64,000 nucleotides of DNA from Panorpa germanica (GCA_963678705.1 OY783205.1:3534001-3598000), one strand, 5' to 3'; numbered from the stretch's first letter, positions 42,992-55,957 are shown. Made by a program: numbers and translations. Notes: a model not told the origin generated them from the letters alone.

Positions 42992-45900
42992 TTTAGTTTG
43001 TTCAGGTAACACGTACGGTTGGTGTGAAACTCACTGTTAATGTTTTGTTTAAAAATTGAAGCTATACCTATACAATACATTAATGATTGGAAGTAAATGA
43101 GAGTAAAAGAAAAGTTAACTTGAATATATTTTAAAATAGGCGTTGCAATACATTATTACTAATTAGTTCTACTACCAAATTAATTTACTTATTCATTTAT
43201 AAAATTAAAATAAATTCAAAAGTTCTACTTCTTTTTTTCTTCCTGTTCTTCTCTTTTCCTCGTAACATTTCCCCATTCTGCTTTCTACTTTCTTCATCCA
43301 CTCTCTTCGTATTGCTGCAGCGTCTCTTCTGCCATGTCTCATATCCTGTGCACCGATTCGCGTTCATGTTAATGCACTGCATTGGTTATGTTGTCGTGTA
43401 TATGGCAATGAAAAAAATGAAAAGGGACAAAATAATTATTGAAGGAACGAGCAGAGCAGGAAGATTCGAAAAAGAAATGAGAAAGGCAGAATGTGAGATC
43501 TTAAGGAAGATACACAAAGATATTAGGAAAGAGTGTGGAATGGGGACAACGAGAAGAAGGAAGAGAAGGACTATAAAAGGAATGGAATAGTGGCAGAAGT
43601 GCAAAGAGAAGGATAAGTGTAGAGTAGGTGGTAAGAAGCGGAGAATGGAAAACAGAGAAGAAAGGATATACAAAATGTGCTGGAATGAAAACGTTGGGGC
43701 ACATTAAAGATTCATGTGAGAACACGAAGGAGGTGGGTGGCGGAAGCGAGAATGGAGGAAGGGAGAGGAACATGTAGGTTAGAATGGTGAAGTAGAGAAG
43801 CAGAGGACAGAGAAAGTGACACAAGGAGAAAAAGATGAGATATAAATAGTTTTTAAGTTTAATTTAGAAATCATGAACTGTAATTAATAATTATATGGAA
43901 AAATGTAAAACCTTGCAGCATGCATAAAGATAAATTAGGATAAGTATACATACATGACCAATAATTAAATAATAGATAATAATAATTAAAGTTGGCCAAT
44001 TTGTTACTTGATAACAAAGCTGATAACGGAATATAACATATTAGAAGTTGCATGCAATAGACGTTCCTTTTTTCCATCACGTGACTTATTTACATATCAG
44101 ATACGTAACATATCCATTTGTACCACAGTGCGTAAGTAGTCAAATAAGTCCAAATCAAACAAACTCACAGCAAATTAGTCTTTACTCTGCTTGTGCTAGT
44201 TTCATACCGTCATAGCTAAATCCTGGAGTCTTCCTACATAACTTCGTGGATCTAATTCCGTGAATGGAAACTATTCTTGAATATATCTTAAGGAAAATAA
44301 CTTGAAACCAATACAAATGAAAGCTAATCGCTAATTTAATTATTGTCTGTTCCCTTTTTGATTTCTTGTTGTCTTGGTATTCATCTTTGCAGCGAGTAAG
44401 TAATCCTGTTTAATTTATATTTGTTCCTATAGTCAACAGCGACTTCTTCCTAAAGTTACAACACTCTTTTAAGACTTATAACACAACATATTATTAAGCC
44501 CCTCATCTACTCCACCACTGTCGGTCTTATTTCTAATCACGTTTATTTCGGTACCGAGGATAATAAATTATTTCCTTTGGCAATATCTAAATAATGCGTT
44601 AAATTTTGTCAGACATTTACTATCTACCAATATATTTTTATTTAAAAATGTCAGAAAACGTCTTAATTTAATGCAACTTTTAAATAAACATTTGTCTTAT
44701 ATTAAATAATATAATCCGACAAAAATATAAATACAAACCATATTACATCAATATGTTATTGGACTTATTTCATTCAAACGATTTACTCGCAAATGTCTAA
44801 ATTTTTCTGTATTTTATTTGTCAAATATATAAACATTCTAAGCATGTTGATTCTCTACTTCGATCTGCACTGCAGCACAAAGTAGCTTGCCTGGACGACG
44901 GGGCCTTAATGTAAGAACATCATCTAATGAACAAAAAGAATCCGCCGCGCCTTTTAGAATTGTTTATAAGGATTAAATAATTCACACATTTACATAATTT
45001 TACATAAAATAGAATACACTTTAAACAAAACTCGTTAGAGATACACATAAAGCTGATATCAGACGGTTCACTCGGGTGAACAATGCCAAATTAACGTGTC
45101 CCACATCGCTGGACCGGTTCATTTCGAATGAAAGGCAGAAATAACAAAAAGTGAACCGTCTGACATCAGCTTAAATATAACTTATATTTAACAAGCCTTA
45201 CATTGTCGAAGAATCTGACTGGAACGGAATACATAGTGCATAGAGATTTCAAATGGATAAAGCAGTAATAAGCTATAAATTGTCCAATCACAGGGAAATG
45301 TTTGTGATGAAAGACAGTGATGATTCTCTTTTCAATCGTTCCTTAAATATCCTACTTATCTTGACTGTCAGCCCAGTTGTTTGTCTCTACAGATTTTTGC
45401 TATTCCACAAATAGTGATAGATGATAACAGGTGTATATCCATTTTTAACAGATCAACAAGTTTGTATAGCACATTTTCTGTATTCGATTTTCAACGCTCT
45501 TAGGGCACACTTTCCCGTTATCCGATTGACCTGAAATTGTACACAGAATATTTTTTCATGTAATCACACTAAACTGGAAAAATCGCAAAGAAAATCTTCA
45601 CCAAGAGTAAATAAGGGTCACTCTAATATGCTCCCATTCTTAAAAGCAGGTTATTTAAATTAGAATAAGCTAAGAGTTATCCTTTATCCTCTGAAACTCT
45701 TCGTACCACCATTTTCTTATTTACACGAATAGCATATGTTTTGATAAAGAATTTTTATTTTATTTTATAGAAAAGGGAGAAGTAGAGACAGATCGTAAGT
45801 TTATATCGAAGTTCAACTTGAATAGTTATCCATTTATTAATATAAATCTCCATTAAAGAATAAGAAAACCTCGTACCAATAGCACTCTCCTTGTCACACC

Positions 45901-46559
45901 GTAAGAAATCTTTCTTGCCAGGCGAGAGATGTTAACCAACTTTGTTCCCTCTTTGCAACCCATCGAAAGGATAGAATGACATGGAACGACAGATAACAGA
46001 CGCTCGTATCATTGCTTTCTAGTTTTCTTGGACACGTGGTTCGTTTCATTCATGCTGTCGTACACAAAACACTTACCGCTTTACAAATAAACCTGTTATA
46101 AAATTTATACCAAGCATAAACTGATAATAAGCCTGTCTGGCTTTAAACCCGGCATAAATTTTCAGCACTTATTAGTATCACTTGTACCAGTTACTGTTAC
46201 TTGGTTAACTTGTTACCAAGCTTTATTACTCGTTTTATTACTCGTTCAGCTTGTAAGTTCTTCTTTCCTACTCTGTGTTGTGGATGCTTAACATCTAGAG
46301 TCGGGTAATTCCATGTTAGGCAAGCAAAATCCAAAATACAACACTTGGTCAAATTTACATTTATGGAATGCTCGTGATAGTAATTGTATCTTTATGAAAA
46401 CTTGTCCAAACCATTCGACCACTGCCTACAAAACCAGAAGAGCCTATATCACGTGTAGCGCTCAGAGCCATTCACTGCCGCCTAGCGTGGAATTGCTGAA
46501 GTGCAGCAAAGCAACTTTGTATCATTCATTTTAAGTTTTAATTTTCAACAGATGGTGAG
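42992..46559. other. Host sequence between LTR element and Polinton copy 2
   Basis: 3.6 kb without a convincing gene. A purine-rich stretch on the plus strand (43200-43830) produces long open frames on both strands through composition alone. It contains a 121-bp MITE (45051-45171) and four of the CAG-N3-GTAAGT sites. The six bases before the Polinton end are GGTGAG (46554-46559), the predicted target duplication of copy 2. Confidence 0.5.
45051..45171. mobile_element. 121-bp MITE with TAA target duplication
   Basis: Inverted ends AGCTGATATCAGACGGTTCA and its near complement TGAACCGTCTGACATCAGCT (one mismatch), flanked by TAA on both sides (45048-45050 and 45172-45174). Non-coding. Confidence 0.7.
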
Positions 46560-47058
46560 AGTAGATGAGGAGGGCCGTTTCTGGCTTAAATCATACTATG
46601 AGTTGGAAATTATTTTTACAGCGTTATTGGGGGCGTGGCTAGACTTGGAAGAATGTAAAAGGGGGTAAGGGTGGGGTGGGCAGTGAGGTGGCGTGGCTAG
46701 ACAATGGGGGGGGGGGTAATAGTGGGGTAATATGAAAGAGTGAGATAGCGATAATAAGTATTACGTGTGTAATAATTAATATCTAATGGTAAAGAGTGAG
46801 ATACCGATATTAATTCTTATGTTTGATTTGTTATTGGTTATAAGATTATGACAGTGTTAAATTATTTATAACAGTGTATTTATAACGCATTCCTTCGAAT
46901 GTAACTTGAAGCACACGTGTTAGCCGGCGTCAGCAAAATGATAATAATTTCAAACATGTCGTATATATTAGAAGAAATATCAAAACTATTGTAATTACTT
47001 AATTTATAATATATAAAAATTTAAAATGTATATAATTCTTTTATTTATTTAGTTATTA
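46560..47058. repeat. Terminal region of element 2 (left end)
   Basis: Inverted counterpart of 11753-12251 with GGCGTGGCTAGA repeated (~46632, ~46691) and a G run (~46707-46715). Diverges from copy 1 exactly at the first base of AGTAGATG. Confidence 0.7.
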
Positions 47059-47334
47059 TTGATATTAATTGATAATATAAGTAAGATATATTTAAACATA
47101 ATATATATACCAAATAAATTTAATTTAGGCATTGATTTAAAGTTAAATTGTGGATTACAGTGTCATTTGTTAATAGATTTAAATATGTTTAATCAATTTA
47201 AATTCTTTGATGAAATTATAATCAATCAGAATAATTTCTGTGAAACTTTTAGAGCCGGGTTACTTTTTATATCTGAATTTGGAGACCCTGGATATGAGAG
47301 CCAAGACTCACTTGATTGGATTCTTAATGATTAA
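47059..47334 (+). CDS. Conserved 91-codon ORF near element terminus (arm C), unknown
   Basis: Same frame and product as 11477-11752; TTG-initiated in this window, so probably the 3' end of something longer. Its stop lies ~1.36 kb before the polymerase N-terminal block. Confidence 0.3.
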   Translation: MILIDNISKIYLNIIYIPNKFNLGIDLKLNCGLQCHLLIDLNMFNQFKFFDEIIINQNNFCETFRAGLLFISEFGDPGYESQDSLDWILND

Positions 47335-48692
47335 TTTTATTGCACTAATTACTAATAGATTGTAAATTTTGTTGTACATAGAAAATATATCCAAATAAGG
47401 ATAATTCATAAAGTATAAGGGTGCTAATTCATCCATTGAATTTACATGACTTGAACAATATGAATACAAAATTGCATGACTTAACCAAATATGGGCACAA
47501 AATTTTTATAGTACACTTTTATAGAAATTAAGACATAGTACATAAACCCATTACCAAACAGTTTAACTCGGTCTCGGTTTGATTCGGTCAAGTTCGTCGA
47601 TTCTCACCATTTGCTATTTCATTTGACAGTTGTTACATTGTTTCGTTCCATACACTTATAAAAAAATAGTTTTAGATACATTCTTTTATCTCAAGTTATA
47701 TTTAAATAATAATAAATATATATAATAAAATATTATATTCTTGTCTGAGCGACGAGTATTTTGAGCAATACCGTTAGTAGGTTAAAGCATATTATTTCTT
47801 CGCATATTATGATTTCTTAGCTATATTTAAAAACTTAAAAAGGCTCTACACCGGCGCCTGATATAATGCAGCACTTTATACAGCTTCATACATGTTTCTC
47901 ATACGCACTCAAATAATACATTTTAGGGTATATAAAAGAGATAGTAAAATAACAAATATATAATGAATTTTTATAAATTATTGAAATAGTTACGATAGAT
48001 GTGTAAATATCTCTTATTGTATTGCAATATATTAAAAAATAACTAAATATTTGAGGTTCTGGTAGCCAACTTTATAAACATACTTTTACAGAAATGAGGC
48101 TCCTATTTTCTAACTGTTTACCGGACGTCTATATATTTTCTAAATTAAGCTATGTAAGTTAAGACAAAACTATCAGAAGACATTAAATAAAAAGCAACAC
48201 GGATCCTATACCTTGGAACTGGTATGAGTAGCGTAATTTGTAAAATATAGGCCTTTGAAAAATTGTCAGAAGTTATCAGCTGTCAGGTAAGCAGTTACAA
48301 AATAGGAGTCTTTTAAGTCATGGTTATCAAATATAACCTTTAGTGTCAGCAAGTGAGATGACATCCTGCAGAAATAATAAAATCCACTATACATTGTTAA
48401 TGAACGCAGTCTTTAAAGTGTTTCTAGTTTAGATAAAAAGAAAATCGAAATATTATTTTGTGTAATTGTTTATTTTTGAAATTCATGTTCATATACAGCA
48501 AAAGTATAATAATACCTAATAATTAACATTCTTTTGTCAAAAAAATACTTAAACAATATTGCGTGGTGCTTTTGTGTTTAAAACAGGGCCGGTTTTACCA
48601 TAAGGTGATTCCATGGAGTCTTAAGGAAATAATGCATTTGGAAATAAATATTAACAGATATAATCCTTTGCGGGCTTGAAAATAATTTCATT
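47335..48692. other. Non-coding stretch of arm C
   Basis: Counterpart of 10119-11476. No supported ORF. The A|T junction that received the Helitron in arm D is empty here (~47712/47713). Confidence 0.7.
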
Positions 48693-51600
48693 GTGGGACC
48701 GTTGCATTATACATCTAAAAAGAAGAAACAACATGTTAATTTATTGTATATTGAAGATTTGAGTAATGGACATTATTGTTGGATTAAAAATATATCAAGA
48801 TTAATAAGAAGTCACTTTACTAAGCATACTAGTAAACAATTTTTGTGTGATGGATGCTTTTCATTTTTTAACACAGAAGATCAGTTAAATAGACATTTAG
48901 AATATGATTGCAATAAGATATATACAATCCTTCCTTCTAAGTATAACGCTAAAGATAAATTGGGTAATATGATATCTCAAAACATTTTAAAATTCGATAA
49001 TCATAAGAATCAATTACGCGTTCCATTTGTGATATATGGAGATTTTGAAACATTATTAAAACCCATTAGTACTTGTTATCCTGAAACTAATACATCATTT
49101 TCAAATAATATTCAAATTCATGAACCATATTAAATGTTCCTTTAATGATTCCTTAAGTAAGTTTGTTACGTACAGAGGTATTAATTGCGTTAAAGTATTT
49201 ATTGAAACAATAACTGAAGACGCTAAACAAATTTATAAAGTCTTAAATAAAGTGAAGCCTTTAAATAAATTATCTGATTGGCAAAAACAGGAATATGATG
49301 AAGCTTCTATTTGCCATATTTGTGAAGGTATCCTCAATGGTGATAAAGTGTTAGATCATTGTCATTTAACTGGTAATTAACGAGGAGCTGCTCATAATCA
49401 TTGCAATTTAAAATTTACAATTCCAAAGTTTATACCTGTCATATTCCATAACTTAAGTAATTACGATAGCCATATAATTGTAAAAGAATTAGGTAATGAT
49501 AGTGAAAAAATTGAAGTTATTCCAGAAAATAAGGAAAAGTATATATCTTTTACGAAACATATTTTGGTGGAATCAAAAGTCGATAAAAATGATAAAGTTC
49601 ATAACTGCTATATTAAACTTAGATTTATTGATTCTTTACGATTTATGCATTCTAGTTTAGAAACACTTGCAAAAAATTTATTATCAGAACAATTTTTCGA
49701 ATTAAAAAAATTCTATCCGAATGAAAATCATTTCAATTTATTAAAACGTAAAGGTGTATTTCCTTATGAATATGTAAATAGTAGGGATATGCTTAATGAA
49801 TCTGACTTACCATCTCAAAATAATTTTTATAGCTCACTTAATGGCTGTAATATATCTGACGATGATTACAATCATGCCAAAATGGTTTAGTATGCATTTG
49901 AAATGAAAACATTAGGGGAATATTCAGACTTATATTTAAAGATCCATGTTCTGTTGTTAACAGATATTTTTGAAAATTTTCGAGATTTGGGCTATAAAAC
50001 ATATAATATACATCATTTTCAAATAATATTCAAATTCATGAACCATATTCTTTTGCTTATTATATTAAATGTTCCTTTAATGATTCCTTAAGTAAGTTTG
50101 TTACATACAGAGGTATTAATTGCGTTAAAGTATTTATTAAAACAATAACTGATACGTACAGAGGTATTAATTGCGTTAAAGTATTTATTGAAACAATAAC
50201 TGAAGACGCTAAACAAATTTATAAAGTCTTAAATAAAGTGAAGCCTTTAAATAAATTATCTGATTGGCAAAAACAGGAATATGATGAAGCTTCTATTTGC
50301 CATATTTGTGAAGGTATCCTCAATGGTGATAAAGTGTTAGATCATTGTCATTTAACTGGTAATTAACGAGGAGCTGCTCATAATCATTGCAATTTAAAAT
50401 TTACAATTCCAAAGTTTATACCTGTCATATTCCATAACTTAAGTAATTACGATAGCCATATAATTGTAAAAGAATTAGGTAATGATAGTGAAAAAATTGA
50501 AGTTATTCCAGAAAATAAGGAAAAGTATATATCTTTTACGAAACATATTTTGGTGGAATCAAAAGTCGATAAAAATGATAAAGTTCATAACTGCTATATT
50601 AAACTTAGATTTATGCATTCTAGTTTAGAAACACTTGCAAAAAATTTATTATCAGAACAATTTTTCGAATTAAAAAATTCTATCCGAATGAAAATCATTT
50701 CAATTTATTAAAACGTAAAGGTGTATTTCCTTATGAATATGTAAATAGTAGGGATATGCTTAATGAATCTGACTTGCCATCTCAAAATAATTTTTATAGC
50801 TCACTTAATGGCTGTAATATATCTGACGATGATTACAATCATGCCAAAATGGTTTGGTATGCATTTGAAATGAAAACATTAGGGGAATATTCAGACTTAT
50901 ATTTAAAGATCGATGTTCTGTTGTTAACAGATATTTTGCTATAAAACATATAATTTAGATCCCTGTCAATATTATACAGCACCAGGACTTTCTTGGGATG
51001 TTATGTTAAATTATACAAGTATTGAATTAGAACTTTTAACAGATATTGATATGTTACATTTTATTAAAAAAGGTGTAAGAGGTGGAATATCACAATGCTC
51101 TCACAGACATGGAATTGCAAATAATAAATATATGTCCAATTATGATTCAAATAAAGATTCTCAATATTTAATGTATTGGGATGCAAATAACTAAAGCTAT
51201 TGAAGATAACTCAGATGTTGGTTATATATTAGAAGTCGATTTAAGATATCCTAATTATTTGCACGATGAACACAATGATCTACCTTTCTGTGCCGAAAAT
51301 ATTAAACCACCTTGCATTAAAACAAATGACGTTAAATTAATACCAAATCTAAATAACAAGTATAATTATGTGCTTCACAATAGATCGTTAAAGCAATGTC
51401 TTAAAAATAATCTGAAAATAGATAAAATTCATAGAATTTTGGAATTTAAACAGTCTGATTGGTTAAAAAGTTATATTGATCTAAATACATTAAAAAGAAA
51501 GAACTCTGCAAATACATTTGAGAAAAAACTTTTTTAAATTAATGAATAATTCAGTTTATGGTAAAACAATAGAAAATGTAGATAAACGTGTCGATGTAAA

Positions 51601-51883
51601 GTTAATAACTCATTGGGATAATATAGGAAAAACAATGGGTGCTAATACACTTATAAGTAAACCAATCAATTTATTAAAACGTAAAGGTGTATTTCCTTAT
51701 GAATATGTAAATAGTAGGGATATGCTTAATGAATCTGACTTGCCATCTCAAAATAATTTTTATAGCTCACTTAATGGCTGTAATATATCTGACGATGATT
51801 ACAATCATGCCAAAATGGTTTGGTATGCATTTGAAATGAAAACATTGGGGGAATATTCAGACTTATATTTAAAGTATTTATAA
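48693..51883 (+). pseudogene. Protein-primed family-B DNA polymerase pseudogene, arm C
   Basis: Order from the outside in: N-terminal block 48693-49133 (starts at GTG, true start lost; Cys/His cluster, Exo I GDFETLLKP); exonuclease segment copy 1 (49095-49980; ~17-bp deletion at HEPY, Exo III Asp changed to His); copy 2 (50010-50942; intact [11 protein letters not shown] join, YLKID kept, KMVWYAF with TGG instead of TAG, one A missing in the run at ~50675); palm start to DANN (51003-51194); LEVDLRYP block (51181-51537); motif B (51540-51600); third exonuclease copy (51665-51883). The sequence after DANN and the motif C region are deleted. FRDLGY at ~49986 differs from FRDVGY in the other arms. 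Confidence 0.8.
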
Positions 51884-51911
51884 TAACCAATAGTTTTATT
51901 TATTTAAAATG

Positions 51912-52841
51912 TTATACAATATTTTTAGCACCTATCCAACTGTTATGAGATTTATCTAAACCTAACCACTTTACAAAAACTCTTTTTCCTTTTTTCTGTA
52001 AAACTTTCTCAACTAGATATATATCTGGATATTTTGTTTTTTGTAGTTCTTGTTCGTAAAACGCGCCTGCAATTGATTGGCCAAGAGAATCATTAAGTAA
52101 ATATGTGACTGGATTAGTTAGTTGTACTTTTGATATAGTAAATATTTCGGTACTCCAGTTAGGAGTATACCCATTTGCAAATAATGATTTGGTTTTGCTT
52201 AAACGAACATAATCTCCAACTTTATATTGACTTAAACCGACCCTTTTTATTCTATTGTATACATTTCCTAATAATTTTTTTTCATTTTTTATTGATACTT
52301 GAGATGGCTTCATATTAATTGTTGAATGATGAGTATTATTATATTTCTTAACAAGTGCATCAATGTTTTTAATCCAATTATAGTTGCCTTTTATACTAAA
52401 ATCTTTCCACATGGCATTTTTTAGAGTTCTATTAAATCTTTCAACAATCGATGCTTTCATATTACTAAATGTACTATAATGGTTTATATCATACGAATCT
52501 ATAACTTTTTTAAATTCAGTGTTATAAAATTCCTTTCCGTTATCTGTTTGTAAGTTTTTCGGAACCTTATTCTTATTTTTTAATAAAATATTTTCAAATG
52601 CAACAGTAACGTCTTTTGCAGATTTTGATTTTACTGAAACTGCCCATGCATATTTAGAAAATATATCAATTACTGTGAGTAAATACTTGTAACCTTTGTT
52701 TTCTTTTGCATACGGAATCATTTCTACTAAATCAGCTTGCCAAGAATCATTTAGACCTTTTATGATTACATGTCTACGCTTATAGTTTTTAAGTGCAGGT
52801 TTATGTAACTCATTAATTATACCTATTTTTGTTTTGCTCAT
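51912..52841 (-). CDS. Polinton-type integrase with chromodomain (arm C)
   Basis: Intact 309-codon ORF with the same protein as 2117-3046. DDE core (D37, D100, E134), SH3-like region, chromodomain. Lies between the polymerase body and its displaced C-terminal fragment, opposite strand. Confidence 0.88.
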   Translation of the reverse strand: MSKTKIGIINELHKPALKNYKRRHVIIKGLNDSWQADLVEMIPYAKENKGYKYLLTVIDIFSKYAWAVSVKSKSAKDVTVAFENILLKNKNKVPKNLQTDNGKEFYNTEFKKVIDSYDINHYSTFSNMKASIVERFNRTLKNAMWKDFSIKGNYNWIKNIDALVKKYNNTHHSTINMKPSQVSIKNEKKLLGNVYNRIKRVGLSQYKVGDYVRLSKTKSLFANGYTPNWSTEIFTISKVQLTNPVTYLLNDSLGQSIAGAFYEQELQKTKYPDIYLVEKVLQKKGKRVFVKWLGLDKSHNSWIGAKNIV

Positions 52842-52863
52842 ACTTATTATTACACAAAATTTA

Positions 52864-53046
52864 TCAAGAACTAATATCTAAACTATGTTTTGTTTTTAAT
52901 TCTGTAATTAATGTTGCAATTTTTTTATTTACTTCAATAAAGTTATTAATATAAGCATCATGAATATCTTTCTCTACAGCTTTTAAACGTCTATCTATAA
53001 TAATTATAATATCGTCATATATATCATCTGTTTTAATTTGATACAT
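52864..53046 (-). CDS. 60-codon ORF upstream of integrase (arm C), function unknown
   Basis: Unchanged copy of the ORF at 3069-3251, with the same 22-bp gap to the integrase ATG. Confidence 0.45.
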   Translation of the reverse strand: MYQIKTDDIYDDIIIIIDRRLKAVEKDIHDAYINNFIEVNKKIATLITELKTKHSLDISS

Positions 53047-53054
53047 CTAATTAT

Positions 53055-53433
53055 CCATTTAATAATGAATTTTCATTACCTTTAATGAACAAAGCTAAAT
53101 TAGGCTTAATGAAAGATGAATGCGCGAGTAGTATAATTTGGGAGTTTGTTGGGTTAAGGTCAAAAAATGTATGCAATTGATATTGAGGGTTCATGCACAG
53201 CTAAAGCAAAATGAATTAAGAAAAATATTGTAAACAAATTCAATATTAAAGATTATGTAAATTGTTTATCTCAGGATAACATATTATTGATCACAATGAA
53301 TACCTTTAAATCTATTAAGCATACAATTTATACTCAAATGATAAGTAAAGTAGGTCTTAGTGGAAATGATAATAAAAGATATGTATTAACTGATGGTATA
53401 AGTACTTTAACACATGGACATTATAAAATTTAG
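53055..53433 (+). pseudogene. PolB C-terminal fragment, arm C (extra stop)
   Basis: As 3260-3638, but a G-to-T change turns the GGA of AKAKGIKK into TGA (53212-53214), so the 88-codon frame is broken only in this arm. The homopolymer frameshift before the ATG at 53167 is shared with the other arms. Confidence 0.7.
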
Positions 53434-53689
53434 TACTAATTTTAAGTTAAGTTTAAGTTTTGTATAAATTTATATCTGTTTTAGTTAAGATAATTAAAAT
53501 GTATATTTATATAACAATTGAAAAATAGCATGATGATCATGTTAACTTTGACTTTCCAAGTTTTCTAGAGTTTAAACACAAACCATTGAGTTTTATTATT
53601 ATAAGATTTAATACATCCATATAAAATAAGATACACATATTTTATTAGTAATGTTTTGTTATATATAATTCTTATATGATTAACACTGG

Positions 53690-55105
53690 TCATAAGAGCT
53701 CTAATATATATATATGCATAGACATATTAATGTATGTGTACATAAAGTGGATGACAATTGTATACGTTATATGCAGGAGCAGTACCCAACTTGAACGTAC
53801 TGGGAACGTAACTTGAACGTACTAGGAACGTAACTTGCATGAACGTACTGGGAACTACGTTCCCATTACGTTTAAGTTACGTTCCCAGTACGTTCAAAAA
53901 TGCTTGATGACAATTGTATACGTTATATGCAGGAGCAGTACTTAACTTGAACGTACTGGGAACGTAACTTGAACGTAATGGGAACGTAACTTGGAACGTA
54001 ATTCAACGTAAGCTTACATTACGTTTAAGTTACGTTGAATTTTTATATATATATGCATAGACATATTATTGTATGAGTATGCATACATAAAGTGGATGAC
54101 AATTGTATACGTTATATGCAGGAGCAGTACCCAACTTGAACGTACTGGGAACGTAACTTGAACGTACTAGGAACGTAACTTGCATGAACGTACTGGGAAC
54201 TACGTTCCCATTACGTTTAAGTTACGTTCCCAGTACGTTCAAAAATGCTTGATGACAATTGTATACGTTATATGCAGGAGCAGTACCCAACTTGAACGTA
54301 CTGGGAACGTAACTTGAACGTACTGGGAACGTAACTTGAACGTAATGGGAACGTAACTTGAACGTTATGGGAACGTAAGAACGTAATTCAACGTAAGCTT
54401 ACGTTGAATTACGTTCCAAGTTACGTTCCCATAACGTTCAAGTTACGTTCCCATTACGTTCAAGTTACGTTCCCAGTACGTTCAAGTTACGTTCCCAGTA
54501 CGTTCAAGTTGGGTACTGCTCCTGCATATAACGTATACAATTGTCATCAAGCATTTTTGAACGTACTGGGAACGTAACTTAAACGTAATGGGAACGTAGT
54601 TCCCAGTACGTTCATGCAAGTTACGTTCCTAGTACGTTCAAGTTACGTTCCCAGTACGTTCAAGTTGGGTACTGCTCCTGCATATAACGTATACAATTGT
54701 CATCCACTTTATGTATGCATACTCATACATTAATATGTCTATGCATATATATATAAAAATTCAACGTAACTTAAACGTAATGTAAGCTTACGTTGAATTA
54801 CGTTCCAAGTTACGTTCCCATTACGTTCAAGTTACGTTCCCAGTACGTTCAAGTTGGGTACTGCTCCTGCATATAACGTATACAATTGTCATCAAGCATT
54901 TTTGAACGTACTGGGAACGTAACTTAAACGTAATGGGAACGTAGTTCCCAGTACGTTCATGCAAGTTACGTTCCTAGTACGTTCAAGTTACGTTCCCAGT
55001 ACGTTCAAGTTGGGTACTGCTCCTGCATATAACGTATACAATTGTCATCCACTTTATGTACACATACATTAATATGTCTATGCATATATATATATTAGAG
55101 CTCTT
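53690..55105. repeat. Central satellite and palindrome axis of element 2
   Basis: Same satellite as 3895-5110 but ~200 bp longer and almost symmetrical about AACGTAAGCTTACGTT (54390-54405). Complementary GAACGTA/TACGTTC words could pair along ~700 bp per side. A few-base gap near 54378 (GTAAGAACGTAATT versus the longer opposite arm) is the main asymmetry close to the axis. Confidence 0.78.
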
Positions 55106-55365
55106 ATGACCAGTGTTAATCATATAAGAATTATATATAACAAAACATTACTAATAAAATATGTGTATCTTATTTTATATGGATGTATTAAATCTTATAA
55201 TAATAAAACTCAATGGTTTGTGTTTAAACTCTAGAAAACTTGGAAAGTCAAAGTTAACATGATCATCATGCTATTTTTCAATTGTTATATAAATATACAT
55301 TTTAATTATCTTAACTAAAACAGATATAAATTTATACAAAACTTAAACTTAACTTAAAATTAGTA

Positions 55366-55744
55366 CTAAATTTTATAATGTCCATGTGTTAAAGTACTTA
55401 TACCATCAGTTAATACATATCTTTTATTATCATTTCCACTAAGACCTACTTTACTTATCATTTGAGTATAAATTGTATGCTTAATAGATTTAAAGGTATT
55501 CATTGTGATCAATAATATGTTATCCTGAGATAAACAATTTACATAATCTTTAATATTGAATTTGTTTACAATATTTTTCTTAATTCCTTTTGCTTTAGCT
55601 GTGCATGAACCCTCAATATCAATTGCATACATTTTTTGACCTTAACCCAACAAACTCCCAAATTATACTACTCGCGCATTCATCTTTCATTAAGCCTAAT
55701 TTAGCTTTGTTCATTAAAGGTAATGAAAATTCATTATTAAATGG
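55366..55744 (-). pseudogene. PolB C-terminal fragment, arm D
   Basis: Mirror of 53055-53433 with the 88-codon frame (55366-55632) uninterrupted. Shared homopolymer frameshift upstream. Confidence 0.7.
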
Positions 55745-55752
55745 ATAATTAG

Positions 55753-55935
55753 ATGTATCAAATTAAAACAGATGATATATATGACGATATTATAATTATT
55801 ATAGATAGACGTTTAAAAGCTGTAGAGAAAGATATTCATGATGCTTATATTAATAACTTTATTGAAGTAAATAAAAAAATTGCAACATTAATTACAGAAT
55901 TAAAAACAAAACATAGTTTAGATATTAGTTCTTGA
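55753..55935 (+). CDS. 60-codon ORF upstream of integrase (arm D), function unknown
   Basis: Unchanged copy; ends 22 bp before the integrase ATG at 55958. Confidence 0.45.
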   Translation: MYQIKTDDIYDDIIIIIDRRLKAVEKDIHDAYINNFIEVNKKIATLITELKTKHSLDISS

Positions 55936-55957
55936 TAAATTTTGTGTAATAATAAGT

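Larger units (their letters stand above)
29418..46258 (+). other. Seven dispersed CAG-N3-GTAAGT splice-like sites
   Basis: Same-strand sites where an acceptor-like CAG and a consensus donor GTAAGT are separated by exactly three bases: TAT 29421-29423, GAA 32223-32225, ATC 32303-32305, TGC 44129-44131, CGA 44393-44395, ATC 45792-45794, CTT 46250-46252. Several have strong pyrimidine tracts (CTCATTTCCCTTTCCTCCAG before the first; GTCTTGGTATTCATCTTTGC before AG at 44392). The 45792 site may instead be the end of a 24-nt exon 45771-45794 after TTTTATTTTATTTTATAG. All lie outside the LTR element. They continue the plus-strand microexon theme of 22.8-28.7 kb. Reality as exons is unproven. Confidence 0.35.

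Noticed and set aside
43197..43824. ORFs on both strands
   Set aside because: The stretch is purine-rich on the plus strand, which removes stops; the products are low-complexity and no domain is visible.
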